The position numbers were made by a program, and so were the translations under genes. From positions 1 to 9,163 of the forward strand of contig JABDQK010000314.1 of NCBI GenBank assembly GCA_013042255.1: DNA of 9,163 nucleotides, written 5' to 3'. Origin of the DNA: Flavobacteriaceae bacterium (GTDB taxonomy: Bacteria > Bacteroidota > Bacteroidia > Flavobacteriales > Flavobacteriaceae). Shown piece by piece: positions 1 through 6,006 of this stretch; position 1 is the first letter of the stretch, and each line of letters starts with the position of its first letter. A model generated the notes under the pieces. It ran no database searches. It was not told where the DNA came from and saw only the letters and a program-made list of their open reading frames with translations.

Positions 1-151
1 ATGAAGGATTTTTGTTCATATTTTGCTGAAAAGCTCGAATTGAATGCCTGAGCAATATGAGGGCCTAATTAGACATATGTAGCCATCAATGGTTCGCGGA
101 TGCTCTTGTGTTTGCCTTAAGGAGCATTTTCTTCATGATAGGTGATGTATT

Positions 152-177
152 AATTCCTGTTAAAGTAGTAAGGAATT
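152..177. repeat. 7-bp inverted repeat upstream of the 197-619 gene
   Basis: AATTCCT at 152-158 is the exact reverse complement of AGGAATT at 171-177, with a 12-nt loop, ending 19 bp before the ATG at 197. It could form a leader hairpin or be an operator, but an AT-rich repeat this short may be chance. Confidence 0.25.
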
Positions 178-196
178 CTGTTGTGATTCGTCTACG

Positions 197-619
197 ATGT
201 TTGAAACCAATCCTAAAATAGAATTTTTAAAATCGTTATTTGTGCCCGTAGATCCAATTAAGAAATTACTTTTTGTATACAATGCAGATTCGGGACTGAT
301 GAACGGCTTCTTTGATGCCGCACACAAAGCTCTGAATCCCGATACTTATCAATGCAGGCTTTGCGCACTAACCTATGGGAAGTTCAGGGAGAAATCGATC
401 TGGAAAAGATTTCGAAAGGAACATAACATCCCTATGGAATTTCTGCATAAGGACGAGTTTTTAGCGCAATACTCCTCCAAATTCATGCCTCAGTACTCTT
501 TCCCTGTTGTTCTTGAACTCTCCGACCATGAAATAGGACTTTTTTTAGGTGCTGAAGAAATCAATGAATTACATAAGACCGAAGAATTGATCGAGGCAAT
601 CCGGAGGAGATTGGATTGA
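197..619 (+). CDS. conserved protein of unknown function with CxxC motif
   Basis: A 140-residue soluble protein with no signal peptide or membrane segment. Its core begins with a hydrophobic strand followed by YNADSG (residues 28-33), then His43, then TYQCRLCALTYG (50-61), which contains a CxxC pair (Cys53, Cys56). FLHKDEF follows at 82-88. I recognise this layout from small proteins found in flavobacteria and other bacteria, sometimes labelled 'GTPase' in databases. None of the GTPase motifs (P-loop, DxxG, NKxD) is present, so that label is not supported. The CxxC and nearby His could bind a metal or act as a redox pair, but this is inference. The ATG at 197 is the only ATG before the conserved core. 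A GTG at 242 would give a shorter protein beginning just before the core strand. No Shine-Dalgarno sequence is visible. The gene runs alone on the plus strand and converges on engB. Confidence 0.8.
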   Translation: MFETNPKIEFLKSLFVPVDPIKKLLFVYNADSGLMNGFFDAAHKALNPDTYQCRLCALTYGKFREKSIWKRFRKEHNIPMEFLHKDEFLAQYSSKFMPQYSFPVVLELSDHEIGLFLGAEEINELHKTEELIEAIRRRLD

Positions 620-648
620 AAAGATGATCCAATGTGAAATAAATCCAA
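610..648. terminator. possible hairpin between convergent genes
   Basis: ATTGGAT at 610-616 pairs perfectly with ATCCAAT at 627-633 across the stop codon of the 197-619 gene; two G-U pairs could extend the stem to nine. A second arm, AATCCAA at 642-648, can pair instead with TTGGATT at 611-617. There is no T-rich tract on either strand, so this is a weak candidate for termination between the convergent genes. Confidence 0.25.
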
Positions 649-660
649 GAAATAGGGGGG

Positions 661-1275
661 TTATTGCTGCTGCTTGAAAAATTCAATATTTATACCATCT
701 ATATAAGCCAGAATCTCATCTCTGCCAACTGCTTTAAGGGAGGATGTCACAAAATACTGCGGAGCTTCTTCCCACAAGTCGTCAGTCATTGTTTTAAGAT
801 ACGCCTGAACCTGCCTGTCGATAGCCTTGGGTTTGAGTTTGTCTGCCTTTGTAAAAATGATTGAAAACGGGATCTGATTTTCCCCCAGCCAGGCCATAAA
901 ATTGAGGTCTATGGGTTGGGGTTCGTGGCGAATGTCGATTAGTACGAATGCACTCAGAAGTTGGGATCTTTTTAAAAAGTACTCGGTAATATATTTTTGA
1001 AAAGTTTTTTTGTCTTTTTTCGATACCCTGGCATAGCCATATCCGGGTAGATCGACTAAAAACCAGTTCTTATTGATTTTAAAATGATTGATCAGCTGGG
1101 TCTTGCCGGGCCTGCCCGAAGTCTTGGCCAGGGACTTACGCTGAGTAAGCATATTGATCAGCGAACTTTTTCCCACATTGGATCGGCCTATAAAGGCGTA
1201 TTCGGGAATGGGATCAGAAGGGCAATGGGCAACACTGGAATTGCTCATGACAAAGTCGGCCGACTTTATTTTCAT
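661..1275 (-). CDS. engB: ribosome biogenesis GTP-binding protein YsxC/EngB
   Basis: A 204-residue TRAFAC-class GTPase of the EngB/YihA/YsxC family, whose members act in the cytoplasm in assembly of the 50S ribosomal subunit and are often essential. All G motifs are present: G1 GRSNVGKS at 30-37, G2 Thr59 within SGRPGKTQ (53-60), G3 DLPG at 75-78 followed by the family-typical YGYA, G4 TKAD at 142-145, and G5 TSS at 177-179. The length is normal for the family and no domain is missing. It is the second gene of a minus-strand pair, starting 11 bp after the stop of the alpha/beta hydrolase, so the two are probably co-transcribed from the divergent promoter region near 2078. A weak GGAAA lies upstream of the ATG. 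The gene ends next to a run of six G on the plus strand, and the 3' end of the convergent gene lies 41 bp further on. Confidence 0.96.
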   Translation of the reverse strand: MKIKSADFVMSNSSVAHCPSDPIPEYAFIGRSNVGKSSLINMLTQRKSLAKTSGRPGKTQLINHFKINKNWFLVDLPGYGYARVSKKDKKTFQKYITEYFLKRSQLLSAFVLIDIRHEPQPIDLNFMAWLGENQIPFSIIFTKADKLKPKAIDRQVQAYLKTMTDDLWEEAPQYFVTSSLKAVGRDEILAYIDGINIEFFKQQQ

Positions 1276-1286
1276 GATTTCCGGAT

Positions 1287-2051
1287 TTAGAATTTACGAT
1301 TCTCCAACCATTTGGCAAGAACTTCATTGAATTCATCGGGATGTTCCATCATAGGGGCATGTCCGCATTTCTCAATCCAGAATAAATCTGAATCGGGTAG
1401 AAGTTCATGAAACTCTTTGGCTACATTGGGAGGTGTTACAGAATCGTTTTCCCCCCAGATAATACATGTAGGGGTGAGCATATGAGGCAGGTCTTTGGAC
1501 ATATTATGCCTGATGGCACTTTTGGCGATTGCCAGAGTTTTAACCAGTTTCATCCGATCATTTACAGTGGCAAATACCTCATCGACTATTTCTTTGGTCG
1601 CAACTGCAGGATCATAGAATACATCCTGAGCTTTTTTCTTGATAAATTCATAATCCCCTCGTTTGGGATATCCATCTCCCATAGCACTTTCATAAAGGCC
1701 GGAGCTACCGGTGATAACAAGTGCCTTTACCATTTCAGGGTATAATTTGGTATGCAGTAATCCAATATGTCCGCCTAAAGAGTTTCCCAGAAGAATCACA
1801 TCTTTTAACCCTTTGTATTCGATGAACTGTTCGAGGTATTTGGCAAAATTCTTAACGTTGGTCTTGAGCATCGGCATGCTGTAGATTGGCAATTCGGGAA
1901 CAAGTACCTGATACCCTTTTTTTGGAAAGTAATTGGTTACACCCTCAAAATTACTCAGCCCTCCCATCAGGCCGTGAAGTATGATCATTGGCGTGCCTTC
2001 ACCGACTTCTATATATCGGTATTTCCCATCGGTCTTAATTGAATTCTCCAT
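1287..2051 (-). CDS. alpha/beta hydrolase
   Basis: A 254-residue alpha/beta-hydrolase-fold enzyme. The oxyanion-hole motif HGLMGG is at 26-31 and the nucleophile elbow GNSLGG at 89-94 gives Ser91. The acid is probably Asp203 in WGENDSVTPP (199-208), and the catalytic His is His231 in GHAPMMEHP (230-238). This complete Ser-Asp-His triad indicates an active hydrolase. The substrate cannot be read from sequence: esterase, lipase-like or C-C bond hydrolase activity are all possible. No signal peptide or membrane segment is visible, so it is probably cytoplasmic. The ATG at 2051 is preceded by a perfect minus-strand TATATTTG element ending 26 bp upstream, which supports this start. It leads a two-gene unit with engB and is divergent from the mraZ operon. 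I recall this hydrolase next to engB and mraZ in flavobacterial genomes, but its link to division is unproven. Confidence 0.92.
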   Translation of the reverse strand: MENSIKTDGKYRYIEVGEGTPMIILHGLMGGLSNFEGVTNYFPKKGYQVLVPELPIYSMPMLKTNVKNFAKYLEQFIEYKGLKDVILLGNSLGGHIGLLHTKLYPEMVKALVITGSSGLYESAMGDGYPKRGDYEFIKKKAQDVFYDPAVATKEIVDEVFATVNDRMKLVKTLAIAKSAIRHNMSKDLPHMLTPTCIIWGENDSVTPPNVAKEFHELLPDSDLFWIEKCGHAPMMEHPDEFNEVLAKWLENRKF

Positions 2052-2077
2052 GCTCGACAGCTTCGGTTGTCAGTTGG

Positions 2078-2085
2078 CAAATATA
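2078..2085 (-). promoter_or_regulatory. -7 promoter element for the hydrolase-engB unit
   Basis: The minus strand reads TATATTTG here, a perfect match to the Bacteroidota -7 consensus TAnnTTTG. It lies 26 bp upstream of the hydrolase start codon, which would give a leader of about 20 nt. No good -33 TTG is found at the usual 17-23 bp distance, so the assignment rests on the -7 element and its position. Confidence 0.5.
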
Positions 2086-2178
2086 GGCATTTCCCTCATA
2101 TACGGCCATTTTATTGAGATGACCCTGAATTGTCAATACATCTTAGCTCTAAATACTTTGAGGCATTGCGGACCATTG

Positions 2179-2218
2179 TATTTAACACAATTACAAAGGA
2201 AGTCTCAAAGGTTAAATA
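2179..2218. repeat. 8-bp perfect inverted repeat in the divergent control region
   Basis: TATTTAAC at 2179-2186 is the exact reverse complement of GTTAAATA at 2211-2218, separated by 24 bp. Arm centres are 32 bp apart, close to three helical turns. This could be a paired binding site for a dimeric regulator, or chance in AT-rich DNA. It lies between the two divergent -7 elements and just upstream of the MraZ boxes. Confidence 0.3.
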
Positions 2219-2238
2219 TTATACTTTTTATGAACAAA

Positions 2239-2265
2239 GTGGTAATTTGTGGTAAATAGTGGTAA
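2239..2265 (+). promoter_or_regulatory. MraZ operator: three GTGGTAA boxes
   Basis: Three identical heptamers GTGGTAA start at 2239, 2249 and 2259, giving an exact 10-bp repeat of one helical turn. The first is preceded by AAA. MraZ proteins of other bacteria bind arrays of short G-rich direct repeats with about 10-bp periodicity upstream of mraZ (TGGGA-type boxes in E. coli, AAAGTGG-type in mollicutes), and this array has the same form and place. It ends 9 bp upstream of the mraZ -7 element, where bound MraZ would cover the upstream half of the promoter, so autorepression is the expected outcome. No fourth box is seen 10 bp before or after. Confidence 0.82.
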
Positions 2266-2274
2266 TAATTTCTA

Positions 2275-2282
2275 TATATTTG
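2275..2282 (+). promoter_or_regulatory. -7 promoter element for the mraZ (dcw) operon
   Basis: TATATTTG matches the Bacteroidota -7 consensus TAnnTTTG perfectly and ends 31 bp before the mraZ ATG, implying a leader of about 25 nt. The nearest TTTG (2246-2249), a possible -33 element, is 25 bp upstream, slightly longer than usual, and it overlaps the MraZ boxes. Confidence 0.6.
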
Positions 2283-2313
2283 AGTTTATATACGGTAGAC
2301 CAACCAGATTTGA

Positions 2314-2778
2314 ATGATCAATTTCATTGGAACATACGAATGCAAGGCCGATGTAAAAGGGAGGGTAATGATACCCGTTACCCTTAAGAATCAAATGGCT
2401 CCCGTAATAAACAAGGGCTTTGTGATCAAGCGCTCTGTTTTTCAGCCTTGCCTGGAACTTTATCCCATGGAAGAATGGAATCTGCTTATGCAGAAAATGA
2501 ACCGTAAAAATCGATTCAAGAAAAAGAATAACGATTTCATAAGAAGGTTCTCTGCCGGGGTTAAACCTGTTGAGATCGATGCCACTGGCCGATTGTTGAT
2601 TCCAAAAAACCTTATTGCTATTGCTGGTATTTCCAAGGAAGTGGTGCTGAGTTCGGCTATTAATATAATTGAAATCTGGGATAAGGACAGCTACGAAAAA
2701 GTACTGGATGAAACCGCTGAGAATTTTGCAGAATTAGCTGAAGAGGTAATGGGTGAAGATGGTGATGAGTTATCATAA
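2314..2778 (+). CDS. mraZ: division/cell wall cluster transcriptional repressor MraZ
   Basis: A 154-residue DNA-binding protein built from two tandem SpoVT/AbrB-like halves, the normal MraZ architecture and length. The first signature is ADVKGRVMIP (12-21), and the second is DATGRLLIPK (89-98). MraZ typically forms a ring-shaped oligomer that contacts several short direct repeats, and the three GTGGTAA boxes upstream fit this. It is the first gene of the dcw operon and probably represses its own transcription. The ATG at 2314 gives the usual family N-terminus (a short strand, then GTYE) and sits 31 bp after a perfect -7 element. No Shine-Dalgarno sequence is visible, which is common in Bacteroidota. 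Its 3' end overlaps the start of rsmH. Confidence 0.96.
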   Translation: MINFIGTYECKADVKGRVMIPVTLKNQMAPVINKGFVIKRSVFQPCLELYPMEEWNLLMQKMNRKNRFKKKNNDFIRRFSAGVKPVEIDATGRLLIPKNLIAIAGISKEVVLSSAINIIEIWDKDSYEKVLDETAENFAELAEEVMGEDGDELS

Positions 2779-3661
2779 TCCGGTATTGCTCGGTCCTTCA
2801 GTGGACGGGCTCAACATAAAAAAAGATGGTGTCTATGTAGACATCACGTTTGGAGGGGGAGGTCATTCCAAAGCAATATTGGAAAGGCTGGGAAAAGAAG
2901 GAAGGTTGATCGCTTTTGATCAGGATGAGGACGCTCTGGACAATGAGATAAAGGATGACCGATTTACTCTGATCAATGAAAATTTCAGGTACCTCGGTCA
3001 GTTTTTAAAGTTCTATGGAATTCGGAAAGTGAATGGGATCCTTGCAGATTTCGGTGTTTCCTCACATCAATTCGACAGTGCAAAGCGCGGTTTTTCTACT
3101 CGTTTTGAAGGCGATCTGGACATGAGGATGTCACAAAGAAATGAACTGTCGGCTTACGAAGTGATCAACGAATACTCAGCAAAGGATTTGGGGCGGGTTT
3201 TAAAGCTGTATGGCGAACTCAGAAATGCCGATGCTATGGCCAGGAGCCTGGTTGAGGCAAGAGAAAAGAATCCCGTAAAGACCTCGTCAGAACTGAAGCA
3301 TGTTCTAAAAAGGTTTTTACCTGCACATAAAGAGCATAAAATTCTGGCCCAGATTTATCAGGCAGTGAGAATTGAAGTGAATCAGGAATTGGAGGCCATT
3401 AAGGAATTTTTGCTTCAGACACCGGATTTGCTGGTTGAAGGAGGACGCTTGAGTATAATCAGCTACCATTCCTTGGAAGACAGATTGGTAAAACGGTTTA
3501 TCCTAACGGGGAACTTTGAAGGGGAATTGGAAAAGGACTTTTACGGAAAACCTATAAAACCATTTAAAAAAATAGGAAATCTGGTGGTCCCCACAGAAGA
3601 GGAGATTAAACAAAACAACCGGGCACGAAGTGCCAAATTGAGAATTGCAGAACGCATTTAA
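2765..3661 (+). CDS. rsmH: 16S rRNA (cytosine(1402)-N(4))-methyltransferase RsmH
   Basis: A 298-residue class I SAM-dependent methyltransferase (former name MraW) that N4-methylates C1402 of 16S rRNA in the ribosomal decoding centre. Numbering from the ATG at 2765, the SAM-binding motif DITFGGGGHS is at 26-35, FDQDEDA at 51-57, the catalytic-region motif DFGVSSHQFD at 95-104, and RGFS followed by the DLDMRM segment at 108-122. ISYHSLEDR and the terminal RARSAKLR are also present. The start is uncertain: GTG 2753, ATG 2759, GTG 2762 and ATG 2765 all lie in frame. I prefer 2765 because RsmH usually begins just before the Y-H-x-P-V-L block, here YHNPVL at residues 3-8. All choices overlap the 3' end of mraZ (14-26 bp), which suggests translational coupling. 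Confidence 0.96.
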   Translation: MSYHNPVLLGPSVDGLNIKKDGVYVDITFGGGGHSKAILERLGKEGRLIAFDQDEDALDNEIKDDRFTLINENFRYLGQFLKFYGIRKVNGILADFGVSSHQFDSAKRGFSTRFEGDLDMRMSQRNELSAYEVINEYSAKDLGRVLKLYGELRNADAMARSLVEAREKNPVKTSSELKHVLKRFLPAHKEHKILAQIYQAVRIEVNQELEAIKEFLLQTPDLLVEGGRLSIISYHSLEDRLVKRFILTGNFEGELEKDFYGKPIKPFKKIGNLVVPTEEEIKQNNRARSAKLRIAERI

Positions 3662-3678
3662 AAATATTGAGCAACGAA

Positions 3679-3999
3679 ATGAAAAAAGGAATCGTATCCA
3701 TTTTAAAAGGTAAGTTTCTCGTTAGTGGGGACGCTCCAAAAAACTGGCTGTTCCTGGTGTTTGCTTCATTTCTGGCAACAGTGATGATATCGAGCTCCCA
3801 CAGTGCCGACAGAAAAGTACATCAGCTTGCTGCTCTTAACGAAGAAGTAAAGGAATTGCGCAGTCAATTTGTGGAGATACGTTCGGATGTGCAAAAGCTA
3901 AAATTAGAGTCGACTGTACGTTTGACCGTTGCAGACAAAGGTCTGCTCCCGTCCGAGACACCGCCAAAGAAGATTAAAGTAAAATCAATCACCCCTTAA
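3679..3999 (+). CDS. ftsL: FtsL-like cell division protein
   Basis: A 106-residue single-pass inner-membrane protein in the ftsL position between rsmH and ftsI. Residues 1-22 form a basic cytoplasmic tail, 23-40 (W-L-F-L-V-F to I-S-S-S) form the membrane segment, and 47-78 form a heptad-like, charged coiled coil (for example LNEEVKELRSQF) facing the periplasm. A short tail, PPKKIKVK, follows. FtsL proteins pair with FtsB and FtsQ to activate septal FtsW-FtsI. Their sequences diverge strongly, so the call rests on topology, gene order and my recollection of closely similar flavobacterial proteins. The ATG at 3679 was chosen; an in-frame TTG at 3667 would add four residues (MSNE). The stop codon is directly followed by the ftsI ATG. 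Confidence 0.88.
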   Translation: MKKGIVSILKGKFLVSGDAPKNWLFLVFASFLATVMISSSHSADRKVHQLAALNEEVKELRSQFVEIRSDVQKLKLESTVRLTVADKGLLPSETPPKKIKVKSITP

Positions 4000-6006
4000 A
4001 TGGCATTTACCAGTAAGCACATTTTAACCAGGTTATATCTCGTTGCCGGAGGACTGTTCGTTTTTGGCGGCCTGGTTCTGTTTAAGCTGGTGAGTATTCA
4101 AATGGTGCAGGGTGATAAATACAAAGAACTGGCTTTGCAGCGAACAGAGAAAATGTTCACTATCCCTCCTAACCGGGGTAATCTATATTCTGATGATGGA
4201 AGTTTGCTGGCAACTTCTGTTTCCAAATACGCTATCAGATTTGATGCAGTTACGGTAAAAGATGAGGATTTTCAGAAGTATGCCGGACCGCTTGCTGCCA
4301 AACTGGGTGCGTTATTAAATAAGCCCGCATCTCATTTTGAACGCCTACTTCGCAAAGCTAAAGCCAATAAAAACAGATATGCTCTAATCGCCCGAAACCT
4401 GGATTATTCCCAGTATATGAGTATAAAAGAGTTCCCACTTTTTAATATGGGACCATACCGGGGTGGTTTGATAGTAGATCAGAAAACAGTACGCGAACAC
4501 CCTTTGGGAAAGATCGCCGAACGGAGCGTAGGATACGAGCGATTTGATGAAAACGGCTATGTTACCCGTGTAGGCCTTGAAGGTGCTTTTGGCGAATACC
4601 TGAGAGGGAAAGAAGGGAAACGACTCAAGCAAAAAATTGCCAAAGGGCAATGGAAGCCTATCGGACTCGACAATATTATAGAGCCTCAGGATGGGTACGA
4701 TGTTATTTCTACCATTGATATCAATATCCAGGACATCGCCCATCATGCCTTGCTCAGGCAGCTGGAAAAATACAAAGCCGACCACGGTTCTGTCATCGTT
4801 ATGGAGACACATACAGGGGAGATTAAAGCAATCTCTAATTTGGGCAGGACGGCTGATGATAAATATTACGAAAGACTGAATTATGCTGTTGGAGAATCAC
4901 ATGAGCCGGGATCGACATTTAAACTGATGTCACTGGTGGCGGCTCTGGAAGATAAAGTGGTAGATACAAGCAGCATTATTGATACAGAAAAAGGGAGGTG
5001 GCGCCTTTACGACCGAATCGTGAGAGATTCAAAACACGGCGGATATGGTAAGATTTCTGTAGCTGAAGCTTTTGAAGTTTCATCCAATACGGCATTTGCC
5101 AAAATGATTCACAATAATTATAAGAACAATCCCCAGGCATTCGTCAACCGACTTATGCAGATGGATCTGCATAAAGATCTAGGTCTGCCAATAAAGGGAG
5201 AAGGGGTGCCGGTGCTTAGAAATCCGGGGGACAAAGGCTGGTCTGGAATTTCCCTGGCATGGATGTCTCACGGCTATGAAGTGGCCCTGACTCCCCTACA
5301 GACACTCGCTTTTTACAATGCAATTGCCAACGACGGAGAACTTCTTAGGCCGAGACTTATTAAGGAAGTAAAAGAGTGGAATAATACCATTCAGGAATTT
5401 GACAAGGAAGTGATCAATCCTGCTATATGTTCTAAGGAGACCGTGCGCAAGGTACAGCAATTACTTAAAAATGTTGTGGAGCGAGAGCATGGAACAGGCC
5501 ACAGATTATATGCTGAGGACTTTTCAATGGCAGGCAAAACGGGTACGGCCCAAAAGAATTACGTGGGGAAAGATCCGGATAAGCTAAGGTACATTTCCAC
5601 CTTTGCAGGGTATTTCCCTGCGGATAATCCTAAGTATTCCTGCATAGTGGTTATCCATGAACCCGATAAGAGTGTAGGATACTACGGCGCCGATGTGTCA
5701 GGGCCGGTATTCAAATCCATAGCACAAAAGATTTATTCAAATAATCCACTTGTCGATGAGGTAGCAGACCTTGAACCCTTTAACGAGGCACTTGAAGATG
5801 CTTATGAATCATATTATCAGGAAGCGCAGAAAGAATTGACGACCATGCCCAATTTAAAAGGTATGAGTGGGATGGATGCCATTTCCATCCTGGAAAACCT
5901 CGGCCTGCAGGTAGAAGTTAAAGGCAATGGAAAAGTAAAAAAGCAATCGGTAAGTCAGGGAACCCGTCTTAATCAGGTTTCTAAAATAGTTCTCGAACTC
6001 TCATGA
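4000..6006 (+). CDS. ftsI: septal peptidoglycan transpeptidase FtsI (PBP3) with C-terminal PASTA domain
   Basis: A 668-residue class B penicillin-binding protein that cross-links septal peptidoglycan. The order is: short cytoplasmic tail, membrane anchor at about 12-31, N-terminal dimerisation/pedestal region with RGNLYSDDGSLLA (59-71), then a transpeptidase domain. Active-site motifs are complete: S-T-F-K at 305-308 (acyl-enzyme Ser305), S-S-N at 361-363 and K-T-G-T at 513-516. Residues of about 614-668 (MPNLKGMSGMDAI onward) form one PASTA domain, which accounts for much of the extra length over the 588-residue E. coli protein. The partner is expected to be FtsW, just beyond murD in typical clusters. 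The ATG at 4000 directly follows the ftsL stop codon (TAAATG), so translation is probably coupled. The 3' end overlaps murE by 4 bp (ATGA). Confidence 0.96.
   Translation: MAFTSKHILTRLYLVAGGLFVFGGLVLFKLVSIQMVQGDKYKELALQRTEKMFTIPPNRGNLYSDDGSLLATSVSKYAIRFDAVTVKDEDFQKYAGPLAAKLGALLNKPASHFERLLRKAKANKNRYALIARNLDYSQYMSIKEFPLFNMGPYRGGLIVDQKTVREHPLGKIAERSVGYERFDENGYVTRVGLEGAFGEYLRGKEGKRLKQKIAKGQWKPIGLDNIIEPQDGYDVISTIDINIQDIAHHALLRQLEKYKADHGSVIVMETHTGEIKAISNLGRTADDKYYERLNYAVGESHEPGSTFKLMSLVAALEDKVVDTSSIIDTEKGRWRLYDRIVRDSKHGGYGKISVAEAFEVSSNTAFAKMIHNNYKNNPQAFVNRLMQMDLHKDLGLPIKGEGVPVLRNPGDKGWSGISLAWMSHGYEVALTPLQTLAFYNAIANDGELLRPRLIKEVKEWNNTIQEFDKEVINPAICSKETVRKVQQLLKNVVEREHGTGHRLYAEDFSMAGKTGTAQKNYVGKDPDKLRYISTFAGYFPADNPKYSCIVVIHEPDKSVGYYGADVSGPVFKSIAQKIYSNNPLVDEVADLEPFNEALEDAYESYYQEAQKELTTMPNLKGMSGMDAISILENLGLQVEVKGNGKVKKQSVSQGTRLNQVSKIVLELS

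Noticed and set aside
1..51. A 16-codon open stretch starting with ATG at the first base and ending with TGA.
   Set aside because: Too short to judge, with no recognisable motif. It could be the C-terminal tail of an upstream gene, but nothing in the sequence shows it.
100..127. ATGCTC/GAGCAT inverted repeat followed by TTTTC, like a terminator.
   Set aside because: Only 6 bp of stem with a 16-nt loop and an interrupted T run; too weak to call.
52..196. Possible gene or RNA in the space before 197.
   Set aside because: Plus-strand reading is broken, minus-strand frames carry several stops, and no tRNA-like fold was seen. Only short inverted repeats are present.
2112..2138. TATTGA/TCAATA inverted repeat in the divergent region.
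   Set aside because: Six bp in AT-rich DNA with a 15-nt spacer is expected by chance.
2154..2160. TACTTTG as a second mraZ promoter -7 element.
   Set aside because: It is one base short of TAnnTTTG and far from mraZ; the perfect element at 2275-2282 is better placed.
1981..2259. A 92-codon plus-strand open frame across the hydrolase start and the control region.
   Set aside because: It overlaps the antisense side of a clear hydrolase gene and the MraZ boxes, and shows no family motif.
4384..4812. A 142-codon minus-strand open frame inside ftsI.
   Set aside because: It is antisense to well-conserved FtsI coding sequence and has no recognisable motif or promoter.
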